This document shows, piece by piece, positions 1 through 9,717 of a stretch of 64,000 bases of DNA (the stretch's first letter is position 1; the number at the start of each line of letters is the position of its first letter). The stretch spans positions 1 to 64,000 of the forward strand of contig CAYSFD010000056.1 of assembly GCA_964430565.1 (NCBI GenBank), in the 5' to 3' direction. The notes beneath the pieces were generated by a model. That model was not told where the DNA came from, ran no database searches, and saw nothing but the letters and a program-made list of their open reading frames with translations. This stretch comes from VBDM01 sp964430565. Lineage in GTDB: Bacteria > Pseudomonadota > Gammaproteobacteria > Burkholderiales > SG8-39. The translations under genes and the position numbers were made by a program.

Positions 1-1520
1 GCCCAGATGAGCGGGAGAAACCCCTTGTCGATCTCGCTGTCGGTGCACTTGATGAAGTTTCAATCCACTCCCGCCCAGATGAGCGGGAGAAACGCGACGG
101 CGGGGTAGGTGAGGAGGGATGTCATTTGTTTCAATCCACTCCCGCCCAGATGAGCGGGAGAAACCGTGGAAGATGCCGGCTCCGATGCCGGCAAGAACGT
201 TTCAATCCACTCCCGCCCAGATGAGCGGGAGAAACGCAATCGCTGGGCCGGCGTGAAGTTCGAGTTCTGAGTTTCAATCCACTCCCGCCCAGATGAGCGG
301 GAGAAACTCCGCGCGGCGGCTTTTTCGAAGCGCTCTTTCATGTTTCAATCCACTCCCGCCCAGATGAGCGGGAGAAACCCCACATCAGCGCGGCATTGGC
401 CAGCCCGGAGATGTTTCAATCCACTCCCGCCCAGATGAGCGGGAGAAACTCCGCGCGGCGGCTTTTTCGAAGCGCTCTTTCATGTTTCAATCCACTCCCG
501 CCCAGATGAGCGGGAGAAACGCCCACTACAAGGCGTGGCTCGGAGAGCCGAATCGTTTCAATCCACTCCCGCCCAGATGAGCGGGAGAAACCGCGAAGCC
601 TGCGGCAACGACCCGACCATCCTTGTTTCAATCCACTCCCGCCCAGATGAGCGGGAGAAACATCGTTCAGGAAGTCGAGTGAGCCAGCTTTATCAAGTTT
701 CAATCCACTCCCGCCCAGATGAGCGGGAGAAACCCACGCCCTCCGAGGCGCTTGAGCACCTCGCTCTCGTTTCAATCCACTCCCGCCCAGATGAGCGGGA
801 GAAACTCGATGGCAACGTCGGCACCTCGGGCTCGGACCTGTTTCAATCCACTCCCGCCCAGATGAGCGGGAGAAACGCCGAAAGAATACGGCGGCGAGTC
901 GGCGTTCCTGTTTCAATCCACTCCCGCCCAGATGAGCGGGAGAAACCCGATATCGTGGTTTGGACTTCGGCGGCGAACCTGTTTCAATCCACTCCCGCCC
1001 AGATGAGCGGGAGAAACCACCCTCGCCGGCACCGACCAGTGGAGCGACTACTCGTTTCAATCCACTCCCGCCCAGATGAGCGGGAGAAACTACGCTGGGT
1101 GTCCCTGTGATACGGTGGGGTATAGTTTCAATCCACTCCCGCCCAGATGAGCGGGAGAAACTTACGACGCAGCGAAGTCTTACGCGGCCGACTGTGTTTC
1201 AATCCACTCCCGCCCAGATGAGCGGGAGAAACCACGTCCGCGCCAGACGCTGCAGCTTCTCGGCATGTTTCAATCCACTCCCGCCCAGATGAGCGGGAGA
1301 AACGTGCTCTTCTTCACCCACACGCGCGAGGCGTCGTGTTTCAATCCACTCCCGCCCAGATGAGCGGGAGAAACACATGCCATCGCGCTGATCGAGCGCG
1401 CCGCCAAGAGGTTTCAATCCACTCCCGCCCAGATGAGCGGGAGAAACTGGCGAGCCTCCTACGATGAACGCGGGCCACTTCTGGTTTCAATCCACTCCCG
1501 CCCAGATGAGCGGGAGAAAC
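1..1520 (-). CRISPR. CRISPR array, 21 full repeats plus one partial, type I-C associated
   Basis: Identical 37-nt repeats start at 57, 128, 199, 271, 342, 413, 484, 555, 625, 697, 769, 840, 910, 981, 1054, 1125, 1196, 1267, 1338, 1411 and 1484. A 21-nt partial repeat opens the window, so the array continues to the left. Spacers are 33-36 nt. Read on the minus strand the repeat begins GTTTCTCCCGC, has a 7-bp stem CTCCCGC/GCGGGAG around an 8-nt loop, and ends GTGGATTGAAAC, the 3' end typical of type I-C repeats. Transcription is therefore inferred leftward, the same direction as the cas genes, with the leader at 1521-1697. The newest spacers should lie at the high-coordinate end and the window cuts off the oldest. 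All complete repeats look identical, including the leader-proximal one. Confidence 0.98.
308..483. repeat. duplicated CRISPR spacer (308-341 and 450-483)
   Basis: The 34-nt spacers at 308-341 and 450-483 are identical over their whole length, both starting TCCGCGCGGCGG and ending CGCTCTTTCAT. One unrelated spacer (379-412) lies between them. Two independent acquisitions of exactly the same protospacer are possible, but recombination between identical repeats is the simpler explanation. The copies lie towards the older, leader-distal part of the visible array. Confidence 0.97.
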
Positions 1521-1697
1521 TTCATTCCTGCAACTTCATAATTTTCAACGGCAATCATCACAATTTCCGCGAAAGTCCATCTTTGCGTCAGCGACAATCG
1601 ATATTGCCGCGAGACGGAAGTAGAAATCTAATTGTTAAAGAGCAACTTGGCGCTTACGCGAACACCAAGGCAAAATCGTCATCACTACAGGTCCGCG
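1521..1697 (-). promoter_or_regulatory. CRISPR leader with candidate pre-crRNA promoter
   Basis: This 177-bp, comparatively A/T-rich, gene-free stretch separates the cas2 stop codon from the first repeat, which is where a leader belongs. On the minus strand it contains a plausible sigma70 promoter reading into the array: TTGTGA (1558-1563) and TATGAA (1535-1540) separated by 17 nt. Transcription would start about 8 nt before the first repeat. The leader assignment follows from position. The promoter is a pattern match only, four of six consensus bases in each box. Confidence 0.7.
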
Positions 1698-1988
1698 CTA
1701 CACCACCAGCGGACCGTCAAAATCCGCAGTTCGAAACCGTCCGAACTCTTTGATGTGCTCCTCCACCGGTTCGTTGAGCCGATATAGACGCAGGTTGTCC
1801 TCGTCGAGATCAATTTCGCCCAGAAGCCGGTTCTCCAGAATCTCGTAGGTTGCCGCGTCGAGCTCGCATTCGAATACCGACTTCTGGACTCTTTGTCCGT
1901 AGTCTTGACAAACCTTGGCCACGCGTCGCAGACGCCGCCGGCCCTTTGCCGTTTCGGTCGAAACATCATAAGCGATGAGTATTAACAT
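1698..1988 (-). CDS. cas2: CRISPR-associated endonuclease Cas2
   Basis: This 96-aa protein begins MLILIAYDVST, the first beta strand of Cas2 with the conserved Asp (D8), and has the ferredoxin-like size of the family. Cas2 forms the dimer core of the Cas1-Cas2 spacer integrase. The open frame extends 13 codons further upstream into cas1, but the start at 1988 leaves 4 nt after the cas1 stop and gives the normal Cas2 N-terminus. It is the last cas gene before the leader, as usual in type I-C loci. Confidence 0.95.
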   Translation of the reverse strand: MLILIAYDVSTETAKGRRRLRRVAKVCQDYGQRVQKSVFECELDAATYEILENRLLGEIDLDEDNLRLYRLNEPVEEHIKEFGRFRTADFDGPLVV

Positions 1989-1992
1989 TGCG

Positions 1993-3027
1993 TCACCGAT
2001 GGAGATAGGGCACGTACGCTGGAGCATCGCCGCGCAGGAAGCGCGCCAGCAGGCGCGCTTGCAGATGCGGGAGCAGGCCGATCGGCACCTGCTGTCCCAG
2101 GATCGGGTGCGTAAGTGTTTCCTGTTTGCGTTCCTGATAAGCGGCGATGACCGTTTTCCGGCCCTCTTCGTTCAGCAGCACGGCATCTCCTTCGCGCTTC
2201 TCAAAGTGGTTCTCCTGGATCTGTTCGCGGTTGACCAAGGTCAGCGCGAGGCGGTCGGCGGTGACCGAGCGAAACTCCTCCAGCAGATCGAGAGCCAGCG
2301 CCATGCGTCCCGGCCGGACGGCGTGCAGGAATCCGAGTTGCGGATCCAACCCCACGCCCTCCAGCGCGCTGCGGCAGTCGTTGAGCAGCAATGCATAGAG
2401 GAAGGAAAGCATCGCGTTCATCGAATCCCTCGGTGGTCGGCGGCTGCGCGCGTCGAAGACGAAATCACCGCGCACAGACTTGCGAATGAGGTATTGGAAG
2501 GATTGAAAATAGATTCGAGCCGAATCGCCTTCCTTGCCCCGGAGGGTATCCAAGTCTGCCGCATACGGAAGTTTGCGCAGGTGTCCCGCGACAAGCCGAG
2601 CGTTGTGCACCAGGGCCGCGCGCTCGGCATCGTCCTGAGTGTCGCGCGCACCGCGCAGCAGCACATTACGGCTGTTGCGCAGCTTCCCCGCCAGAAAGGC
2701 GCGCGCAAGCTCAAGAACTCTTGCCGGATCGTCTGAAGCGCGGTATTGCGCCTGCCGCAGGAGAATATTGCCGTTTACCGGGCCTTCCATTCGCGCCTGG
2801 AAGCGACCACCACGGGCCAGCCACACGATGCTTCGGCCTTCCTCCATGCAGCGCCCCATCAGGGCGGGGCTCAGCATGACGTCGCCGAAACATACCACTC
2901 CGCCAAGATGATGCATGGGCACCTGCAGGCGCTTTTCCTTTTCCACCATCACGCAGAGCGTCTCGCCTTCGAGCCGCAGATACGCATCGGGTGTCGTCAC
3001 GTATAGCGTATTGAGCAGGACGGTCAC
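1993..3027 (-). CDS. cas1: CRISPR-associated integrase Cas1 (type I-C)
   Basis: This 344-aa Cas1 carries out spacer integration together with Cas2. The expected metal-binding triad is visible: E166 (in GKEGD), H235 (in FLHAVRPG) and D247 (in ALDLLEEF). The N-terminal part is the beta-sandwich dimerisation domain and the C-terminal part the helical catalytic domain. The start codon is GTG at 3027. Its GTGA overlaps the cas4 stop, so the two genes are probably translationally coupled. Length and neighbours are those of an intact I-C adaptation module. Confidence 0.97.
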   Translation of the reverse strand: MTVLLNTLYVTTPDAYLRLEGETLCVMVEKEKRLQVPMHHLGGVVCFGDVMLSPALMGRCMEEGRSIVWLARGGRFQARMEGPVNGNILLRQAQYRASDDPARVLELARAFLAGKLRNSRNVLLRGARDTQDDAERAALVHNARLVAGHLRKLPYAADLDTLRGKEGDSARIYFQSFQYLIRKSVRGDFVFDARSRRPPRDSMNAMLSFLYALLLNDCRSALEGVGLDPQLGFLHAVRPGRMALALDLLEEFRSVTADRLALTLVNREQIQENHFEKREGDAVLLNEEGRKTVIAAYQERKQETLTHPILGQQVPIGLLPHLQARLLARFLRGDAPAYVPYLHR

Positions 3028-3665
3028 GGCACGTCGTCGTCGGGTGTAAACAGCGCTTCGTGCAGAACCACCAACTTGGGGCTGGCGCGCGCAAGGTCCG
3101 GCTGACAGATGTCATGCAGCGAGCATTCCGGGCAGCGCCGTGAGTCGTCCACCGGCGGAGGAAGTTTCTTCTCGGTGAGAAGCCGGCGCACCTCCTGCGC
3201 TGCCGTCTCCACGGCCTCCCGAAGGGCGGCGTCAATGACCACCTCCCGTCGCCGCCGGGATTGCTGATGGAAAATCGCGCCCTTGATTACAGGCCGCCCG
3301 AGCACCTCCTCCAGACACATCGCCTGCGCGGCGAGTTGAAGGTCATCGTTGATCCAGCGCTTGCGCTTGCCGTGCTTGTATTCGACCGGATAAACGCTGC
3401 CGTCCGGATGGAATTCCACTACGTCGCACTTCCCGGTCAAGCCCAACCGATGGCTCCACACACGCATCCCGTATTCCACCCGCACCCCGGCGCTTACTTC
3501 GTGCTTAAGGCTGTCCACTCGCTCGTGCTCGAAGCGGCCACGCAGCGTATGGACGTTCTCGGCAAACGTCTGCTCCATGTGAATCAATGCGCACTGGCGT
3601 GGGCAATAACTGTAGTGCTGCAAGGCAGAGATCATGATGGGATCGTCCGCCTCGTTGTCAGCCAT
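3024..3665 (-). CDS. cas4: CRISPR-associated exonuclease Cas4
   Basis: This 213-aa RecB-like nuclease trims prespacers and helps choose the PAM and orientation with Cas1-Cas2. Four cysteines that can hold the Fe-S cluster are present: C21 (in YCPRQC) and C178, C181 and C187 (CPECSLHDIC). The nuclease motifs are visible as H47, D81 in GKCDVVE, and E95-Y-K97 in PVEYK, followed by the QLAAQ helix. It overlaps cas1 by 4 nt and follows cas7 after a 42-nt gap. All key residues appear intact. Confidence 0.95.
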   Translation of the reverse strand: MADNEADDPIMISALQHYSYCPRQCALIHMEQTFAENVHTLRGRFEHERVDSLKHEVSAGVRVEYGMRVWSHRLGLTGKCDVVEFHPDGSVYPVEYKHGKRKRWINDDLQLAAQAMCLEEVLGRPVIKGAIFHQQSRRRREVVIDAALREAVETAAQEVRRLLTEKKLPPPVDDSRRCPECSLHDICQPDLARASPKLVVLHEALFTPDDDVP

Positions 3666-3707
3666 GGGCTAACCAACCTCTCTTTGATCACGAAGGCAGC
3701 TTGCCCA

Positions 3708-4592
3708 TCAAAAGCCACCGAGTTCTTCGGGTTTCAGGTCATGGAAGTTGGCCAGTTCGTAATTTCCATCGGGTTTGACGGTCAGCGTGCGGTGGACCTT
3801 GGCAGAGGAATACTGCCCCGCTTTGCAGTTGTGCTTCCACCAGATTACTTTGAGCACCTCCATGCTTCCTTCCGGCCTGGCGGATGAAGCGTCATTCTCG
3901 AACAAGCGTGGTAATACCTGTTTGATAGTTTCAGCATCTGCATCGCGGAAACCGGTTCTTTCCGCCAACTGCGGATTCATGCTCCCGTAGAAAACGTACA
4001 CGCCGCGGTCGACGCGGTGTTTCATACCCATTGTGTCTGAGCCGCGTTTACCATCGTCGCTTTCAGAACTCACGCTTTTTGTTATCTGTGTGCTAGTGAT
4101 GACTTGACTCACCGGCTCCACGCTAAAAGCAGACTGCACCGAAACAGGCCCGCGAATACCAACGGATATGCCGGTGTCTTCTTCCTCATTCTGTTCACCC
4201 TTCTTTTTCTTTGTGGACTTGCCTTTCAGTGCGAATAGCTGCCCAAAGGCGCGCACGTCAAACCATTTCTTAGAGGCCAACTCGGTCGTCTCACTGGAAC
4301 CGAGCTTAGGGCCAAGCCCTGCTTCTGCTCTCGCTCTGAGGCTTTTGTACTCATCCTCTTTCCGATCGTCGGACTGTACGAAGATCATATTCCCGTCATC
4401 TTTCTTGCCATTTGCGACCCAGCCCTCAAGAAGCCGATCCCTGATCTTTCGCTTGATACAAACGTCTGTTACTTCGCCGAATCCGTCGTAGTCAGTACGC
4501 GGACGATTGCCGTTAAGCGGGTCACCATTGGGGTTCGCTTTAGCGACACGAAAAACTACGGCAAAGTCAACTTTGTTTTGCAATGTGGCCAT
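3708..4592 (-). CDS. cas7: Cascade backbone protein Cas7 (Csd2)
   Basis: This 294-aa protein begins with the Csd2 signature VDFAVVFRVAKANPNGDP and DYDGFGEVTDVCIKRKIRD. Several copies coat the crRNA guide in the type I-C Cascade complex. The C-terminal half has the expected glycine-rich and HFG-like RAMP segments. It starts 2 nt after the cas8c stop, so the two are coupled. The coding sequence is visibly richer in A and T than the flanking housekeeping genes. Confidence 0.95.
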   Translation of the reverse strand: MATLQNKVDFAVVFRVAKANPNGDPLNGNRPRTDYDGFGEVTDVCIKRKIRDRLLEGWVANGKKDDGNMIFVQSDDRKEDEYKSLRARAEAGLGPKLGSSETTELASKKWFDVRAFGQLFALKGKSTKKKKGEQNEEEDTGISVGIRGPVSVQSAFSVEPVSQVITSTQITKSVSSESDDGKRGSDTMGMKHRVDRGVYVFYGSMNPQLAERTGFRDADAETIKQVLPRLFENDASSARPEGSMEVLKVIWWKHNCKAGQYSSAKVHRTLTVKPDGNYELANFHDLKPEELGGF

Positions 4593-4594
4593 CG

Positions 4595-6505
4595 TTACTC
4601 TCCTTGATTGGTTTCATTTTTTGCGGTTTCTTCGTTCCGGTCTGATTCGGACTTAGGTCGCAGGGCTCGTCTTTGACAGTGGTAACCCAACAGGAACTCC
4701 CCGGCGAGCCTTCTCTCGTCCATGAAGTCTGTCTCCTTGAATGAACAAACGATTTCATCAATCTGTTTTTCCATCTCGTTCAGGAAGGACGGGCGCTTGG
4801 ACCGGAGGCGAGTTTTATAGGGGATCAACGAAAGTTCGATGGTCCTCCATGTGGAATAAGGTCGGTCCGCGAAACGTTGCATCAGTTTCGCGGCGCTCGT
4901 ATCCCGTTTCTCATCGGCAAGATAAAGCGCTCGGCCTTCGATGTGCTCTGCGATCGCTAGCAGGCGTCCATACAAGTAGTCCCGGCTGGTTCTGTTGGTT
5001 TCTAGAGTCATTTGATAGCCCCTCTCTTTCTGATGTCCTCGGAGCAAAGCGCAAGCAATGCCCAGGTTCTTTTCCCATTCCCACTGTTTTCCTTTCTTGT
5101 ACGACGCTCGATTGCATGTCCTGCGGACCGCCGATTCCACAAGGTCACGGGAAATGGATTGCCCGTCAATGATGCATGGGAGCAGTCGCTCGACCGTCGC
5201 CTTGCGAAGATTGTCATCCAGTCGGCGTCCGAATGCGGCTTCGGCAATGTCCTTGGGAGACGGCGCTCCGACGAACCTGATCTCCTTGGAGTAGTTTTGG
5301 TGCCAAGCAAATCCCTCATGCCAGGATTGCACGCGGTCAAGGAATTCCGAGCCGGTAAGCTCTCGATAGAAAGTGACCGCCATACGCCCCGGTGTGGCGG
5401 AGTCCAATCCTAGGACGACGATATCGTCGGTCGAACCCAATTCTGCTCGGTAACCGGCGATACGTCTGGAGAGTCGACGTGCGAACGCTTGGCCGACATC
5501 TCCCGGAGTTACAGCAGGCTCCTCGACAGGCTGATCGGTTTCAAGATCGAACATATCCCGAGTGTTGGCAAAGGGATCGGGAATTGATTTGCCGGCTACC
5601 GCCCATGCAACGATAACCTGATCGCCATTCCTGAATGTCTGACGTCTCTCAATGAGCCAACGCAAGGCGTTGTGGGCCATCTGCGTAACTTCGTAACCGA
5701 CACCGCAGGCTTGTTCTGCGTCCGTGAATCGCCCCAGAAACGTATACCCACTGGTATCGTTTGAAGAGATCAACTTTGCGCCGTCGGCGCTATGCCTCAA
5801 TCTTTTCGGATGACTCTTTGCCAACAGCATGGTCTTGCCCGTGACCATGCAGAGACCCTGGGTTTGGTTTTGACTGGCATCGAATGCAATCCATGCATCC
5901 ATGAGACTTTTGTCTTCCCAGGTTGCCGAGAGGGGACTGCCGGGAGTCTGGACACGCCAGCGAACAAAGGCATCACCTTGGTCGCGTTCGCCATCTTTTG
6001 CGGTAAGGTACTTGAATATTTCTGGAGTCGGCTGGTCGGAGTCCCAGAATTTCAGGAGGGCATCGTCAGTGCCGACATGGAGTATTCTTTCCCGGACGAG
6101 GTCGGCGACAACTGTTCCTTTGCTGACATATGCGAGTACGGCCTTGGCTTTGAGATGAGAGAAACTGGAGTTGCACCAGAGTTTTAGCTGTTCGATATAC
6201 GTGGAATGGAAAGATTTCTTTTTCCCGCCGTGCGTTAGATAATCCGCAGCACAGTATTGAATCTTGTCGCACAACGGATGCGGTGCCTCACCGCTCGTTC
6301 GACCAGCGGACTCTTCCGTGGCGGGAATGACGGTTTCTTTCTTGGGCACAGTTGCGGCATGGAGAAATTTCCCGCGATCGTTCAGCGTGATTTCAATGTG
6401 AGCCTGCTTGCTCGTATGGCTGATCGGCGGCAAAGGATCGCTTGCAAATTGTGGAGCGTCCGCACATCGCTCATAGGTGTCATAGAGTTTCTGAATCCAG
6501 CTCAT
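4595..6505 (-). CDS. cas8c: Cascade large subunit Cas8c (Csd1)
   Basis: This 636-aa protein starts MSWIQKLYDTYERC, the characteristic Csd1/Cas8c N-terminus. The large subunit recognises the PAM and helps recruit Cas3. The frame stays open 63 codons upstream into cas5, but the start at 6505 gives the family N-terminus and sits one base after the cas5 stop. In type I-C systems an internal start within cas8c often produces a small Cas11 subunit from the C-terminal part. That is known for the family and I did not locate the internal site here. The DNA appears more A/T-rich than the surrounding genes. Confidence 0.94.
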   Translation of the reverse strand: MSWIQKLYDTYERCADAPQFASDPLPPISHTSKQAHIEITLNDRGKFLHAATVPKKETVIPATEESAGRTSGEAPHPLCDKIQYCAADYLTHGGKKKSFHSTYIEQLKLWCNSSFSHLKAKAVLAYVSKGTVVADLVRERILHVGTDDALLKFWDSDQPTPEIFKYLTAKDGERDQGDAFVRWRVQTPGSPLSATWEDKSLMDAWIAFDASQNQTQGLCMVTGKTMLLAKSHPKRLRHSADGAKLISSNDTSGYTFLGRFTDAEQACGVGYEVTQMAHNALRWLIERRQTFRNGDQVIVAWAVAGKSIPDPFANTRDMFDLETDQPVEEPAVTPGDVGQAFARRLSRRIAGYRAELGSTDDIVVLGLDSATPGRMAVTFYRELTGSEFLDRVQSWHEGFAWHQNYSKEIRFVGAPSPKDIAEAAFGRRLDDNLRKATVERLLPCIIDGQSISRDLVESAVRRTCNRASYKKGKQWEWEKNLGIACALLRGHQKERGYQMTLETNRTSRDYLYGRLLAIAEHIEGRALYLADEKRDTSAAKLMQRFADRPYSTWRTIELSLIPYKTRLRSKRPSFLNEMEKQIDEIVCSFKETDFMDERRLAGEFLLGYHCQRRALRPKSESDRNEETAKNETNQGE

Positions 6506-6506
6506 A

Positions 6507-7229
6507 TCAGCACTCCAGCCCCGTTGCCTCGGCTTCAACGCCGATGAGATTCCGCCCCTGCGTGAACTGCTTGGGGTGCATTTCCCGGATGTACTTCCGG
6601 ACTTCGCATTGCTCGGGACGGGAAAACCGTATGACGCCATCAACCATCGTTGGTCGCCAGAACCGGGCCTGGAGTTTGTTTTCGCCGGTTTCATCGGGGT
6701 AGTCGAAGCCGTGAAACGTCAGGCCGAATCCCAGTTCGCCAGCGTTGTTGTAATGCCCTTGCCCGGAACCAAATTCGCAGGGTTCGATATAGCCTTGGCA
6801 ATCCCGCGTGCCCAGGAAAATGTCCTGGCGTCCTCCGCGCTCAAGCATCCGCTTGGCAATGCAATGATGTTTGGCGTCAATCCGGTCCTCCTCCAGCTCG
6901 GGGCGATGTCGGTTCCATTCAAAGTGCGCCTTCACCTGATACTCGACATCCGCGAGAAAGGTGTAGATGGCCAAGGTGTTCCCACCGCCATATTCCAAGG
7001 GCTTGGTTCCCTTGGTCTGGGTGCGAATTCGATTCACGACGCGCACTTCATCTATGATCCAGATGAAGGTGGGTTTCCAGTAAATAGACTTCGCGATTCC
7101 CTTGAGCGCTTCGTAGGTCGGGATGTGATAGGAACACTTCTCGCCGCCGATCTTCGTCAAAGGGTCTGTGAACAGGGCAAACCGACTCCATACCTTGAAT
7201 TCAATGCTGTTCTTGAACAAGCTAGCCAT
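6507..7229 (-). CDS. cas5: Cas5c (Cas5d), pre-crRNA processing endonuclease
   Basis: This 240-aa RAMP protein begins MASLFKNSIEFKVWSRFALF and continues with FTDPLTKIGGEKCSYHIPTYEALKG split over the N-terminal ferredoxin fold, as in Cas5d. Type I-C lacks Cas6, so Cas5 cleaves the repeat hairpin and then caps the 5' handle of the crRNA. A glycine-rich segment lies near the middle (YGGGN). I chose the start at 7229 because the upstream part of the frame reads through cas3 in another frame and has no family character. It overlaps the cas3 stop by 8 nt. Confidence 0.94.
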   Translation of the reverse strand: MASLFKNSIEFKVWSRFALFTDPLTKIGGEKCSYHIPTYEALKGIAKSIYWKPTFIWIIDEVRVVNRIRTQTKGTKPLEYGGGNTLAIYTFLADVEYQVKAHFEWNRHRPELEEDRIDAKHHCIAKRMLERGGRQDIFLGTRDCQGYIEPCEFGSGQGHYNNAGELGFGLTFHGFDYPDETGENKLQARFWRPTMVDGVIRFSRPEQCEVRKYIREMHPKQFTQGRNLIGVEAEATGLEC

Positions 7230-9717
7230 AAAGCACCTCCATTTTTCCATCGGGTATGGGACCGAGACCGAACTCCTGGCTGTAGTAACGCGCGTCCAGA
7301 TAAAGGATGTCCACGCCTTCCTGGATTTCATGCACGGCTCGAGCCTTTTGCAACTGCTCGAGGATGCGCGGGAATACGTTGACCGTGTATTGCTGCGCCT
7401 TGCGTAGAAGTTTGTATTGCTTTTCAACCTCGAATGCCGCGCAGAGATCGCTGATGAGTTTCTTCCCTGACTCTCCATAGGGCGCAATGATGCCGCGTGT
7501 CGGTGCATCGATCGCCTTGAATGCTTTGGCGGCAGACATGAAAGACTGGCGAAGGAACAGGTTGGGGGCTGAGCCGTGATGGCGTCCGTATTCCCCTGTC
7601 GCGATCGAATTTACGGAGAGGAGGTTCAGAAGCGTGTCGTCATGGCCAATCATTTGTGCGGAGACTGGGTAGTCCATTTCATTCCGGCGGTCAAAAAAGT
7701 AGTAATCGAAATACCGGGCCATAGCCTCTGGTCCTAGCAGATCGCCGTCGAATTCCTTGATGCCGCCCTCCGCAGCCGCAAGCAGTCTCTCGGTAACGCC
7801 CTTGCCACACTTGATATCGCTGAGCATGTCTATACTTTCGTCGCTCGGATTGACGATGTGGACCCGCCCCGACTGCCGGAGTGCATTGCGATTGCAACGC
7901 CCCGCGGCCTGAGCAACAGAGTCGAGCCCCGCCGTGAAGCGAATGACCGAGCCGAAATCCACATCCACTCCGGCCTCAATCAACTGTGTGCTGATACAAA
8001 GCACTGGTAATTTGTCATCAAGTAGCTTTCGGAGTTGCCCGAGAATCTCCTTGCGATGCGCGGGACACATATTAGTGCTCAGGTGGTAGGTCGGTATTCG
8101 CGTCTCCTGCCGGCAGCGTTGGGAAAGCGCTTGGGCGGATCTCTTGGTATTCACGATCACCAGGCAACTTCCACTCTGACCTACTTCCTCTAACGCGAGA
8201 CGCGCAATCTCGTCGTTCGTCCAGCCGCCGGGCTTCCGGCGATTCAACACTTCAACGCGCTTCAAGTCGCCGAAAAGCCCTTTCACGTCGGGCATGATTT
8301 CGTCTTCTTTTGCGAACCGCAAGGCACCTTTGCTTTGATCCACGCGGTTCAGAAGTGGCTGGGTTGCCGTGCATAGCACCACAGAGCTACCGCAATGTTC
8401 GACCAGAAAATTAGTTGCGTTGTTGAACAGGTGAACGCAATTGACGGGCAAAGTCTGAATTTCATCGAACACGAGCACAGCGTTGGCTAGCTGGTGCATC
8501 CGCCTAGCTCCACGCGTGCCCGCGCCGAAGAGGCTTTCGAGAAACTGCACGCTCGTTGTGTAGATAACGGGTGCATCCCAGTTTTCGGTCAGCATCTTTT
8601 CTTTCCAGCCTTGTTCCTCCGGCGTGAGGTTCGAGTGATGCTCGAGCACCACGCGACCGCGATCCTGTTCTGATGGCTCGAGGATATCGCGAACCACCTC
8701 GGCATTCTGGTCGATGATCGTAGTGAACGGAATGATGCAAATTATCCGATCCATTTCCCACTTCTTTGCGTGGTGCAAGGCGAATCGAAGGCTGGCGAGC
8801 GTCTTGCCGCCTCCAGTGGGCACGGTAAGCGTGTAGATGCCCTTTCCACGTGTGGCGCTGTCACGGCAGTGTTCAGATACCCGGCGCCTTATTTCATCAA
8901 TCGGATTCCCGGCAGCGAATCCTTGAAGCCGCTTTTCAAGACGTTCGATCAGCAGGCTCCATTCGGTATATCGCCCACTGAGTCGGTTCTTTGCAGCTTT
9001 GGGATTCTCGAAATCAGCGGTATTGACTCGGTCCGCGTCGATCAAACAACTGAAGAGATATCGCACGAGAAGCCCTGTTTTGAACTGGGCAATCGGATTT
9101 TGGCTTGGATCGATCCCTTTGATGTCATTACGGAGCATCACTTGACGGATTGATTCCTTAAGACCGTCAATCAGTCCTGGATTGCTTACCAACTCCCGGA
9201 GGCGCTTGGCGATCGCCGCGTCCATCTTGCTAATGGCTTCCCGGAGATGGGTTCGGTCATCTCGCTTGCCGATCCGCCTTGTGAAAATATCCTCGACAGG
9301 CTTAGTGGTGTCCGAGGACAGGCAATCGATCAGCCCGGAATGGTGTGAGGCGATGCACAAGGCGAGAATCTGACCAGCAATTGGACCCACGCCCCCTTGC
9401 TTGGACAGCTCCTCCCACACCAGCTGCGCCCCTGCTGTGGAATGGTCCACCTTGCCCCTGAGCCCCCGCGCATCGACGAAATCATCTTCGTCGAGGTTGA
9501 TGAGACCGACAGCGGACTTGAGATAGGCTTGGAATTCATTGCTGTACTTACCCAGATCGTGAAGTAGTCCGACAAGCTCGCCCTGTTCCTTCAGGCCTAT
9601 TTTGACGGCCAGTGATTTGGCAATATCAGCGACTCCCAACAGATGATCTTCGAGCCGTTGTACGGCTCCATCTGTTTTCCGTTGATGAGCAATGTAGTTG
9701 GGCGCTTCAATACTCAT
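7222..9717 (-). CDS. cas3: CRISPR-associated helicase/nuclease Cas3 with HD domain
   Basis: This protein of about 831 aa degrades target DNA after recruitment by Cascade. The N-terminal HD nuclease shows H25 (in EDHLLG), the H53-D54 pair in LLHDLGK and a histidine pair in ASHHSG near residue 122. The SF2 helicase follows: Walker A TGGGKT near 300, a DEIQ version of motif II near 414, and late helicase motifs including STQLIEAGVDVDFGSV. The start at 9717 (MSIEAPNYIAHQ) is favoured. In-frame starts at 9747 and 9789 are possible and no Shine-Dalgarno sequence decides between them. It is the first gene of the cas operon. Confidence 0.95.
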   Translation of the reverse strand: MSIEAPNYIAHQRKTDGAVQRLEDHLLGVADIAKSLAVKIGLKEQGELVGLLHDLGKYSNEFQAYLKSAVGLINLDEDDFVDARGLRGKVDHSTAGAQLVWEELSKQGGVGPIAGQILALCIASHHSGLIDCLSSDTTKPVEDIFTRRIGKRDDRTHLREAISKMDAAIAKRLRELVSNPGLIDGLKESIRQVMLRNDIKGIDPSQNPIAQFKTGLLVRYLFSCLIDADRVNTADFENPKAAKNRLSGRYTEWSLLIERLEKRLQGFAAGNPIDEIRRRVSEHCRDSATRGKGIYTLTVPTGGGKTLASLRFALHHAKKWEMDRIICIIPFTTIIDQNAEVVRDILEPSEQDRGRVVLEHHSNLTPEEQGWKEKMLTENWDAPVIYTTSVQFLESLFGAGTRGARRMHQLANAVLVFDEIQTLPVNCVHLFNNATNFLVEHCGSSVVLCTATQPLLNRVDQSKGALRFAKEDEIMPDVKGLFGDLKRVEVLNRRKPGGWTNDEIARLALEEVGQSGSCLVIVNTKRSAQALSQRCRQETRIPTYHLSTNMCPAHRKEILGQLRKLLDDKLPVLCISTQLIEAGVDVDFGSVIRFTAGLDSVAQAAGRCNRNALRQSGRVHIVNPSDESIDMLSDIKCGKGVTERLLAAAEGGIKEFDGDLLGPEAMARYFDYYFFDRRNEMDYPVSAQMIGHDDTLLNLLSVNSIATGEYGRHHGSAPNLFLRQSFMSAAKAFKAIDAPTRGIIAPYGESGKKLISDLCAAFEVEKQYKLLRKAQQYTVNVFPRILEQLQKARAVHEIQEGVDILYLDARYYSQEFGLGPIPDGKMEVLYG

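Noticed and set aside
60..1753. Several open frames across the CRISPR array, up to 214 aa
   Set aside because: Their translations only repeat the peptides encoded by the 37-nt repeat, such as SRSSGREWIET and SIHSRPDEREK.
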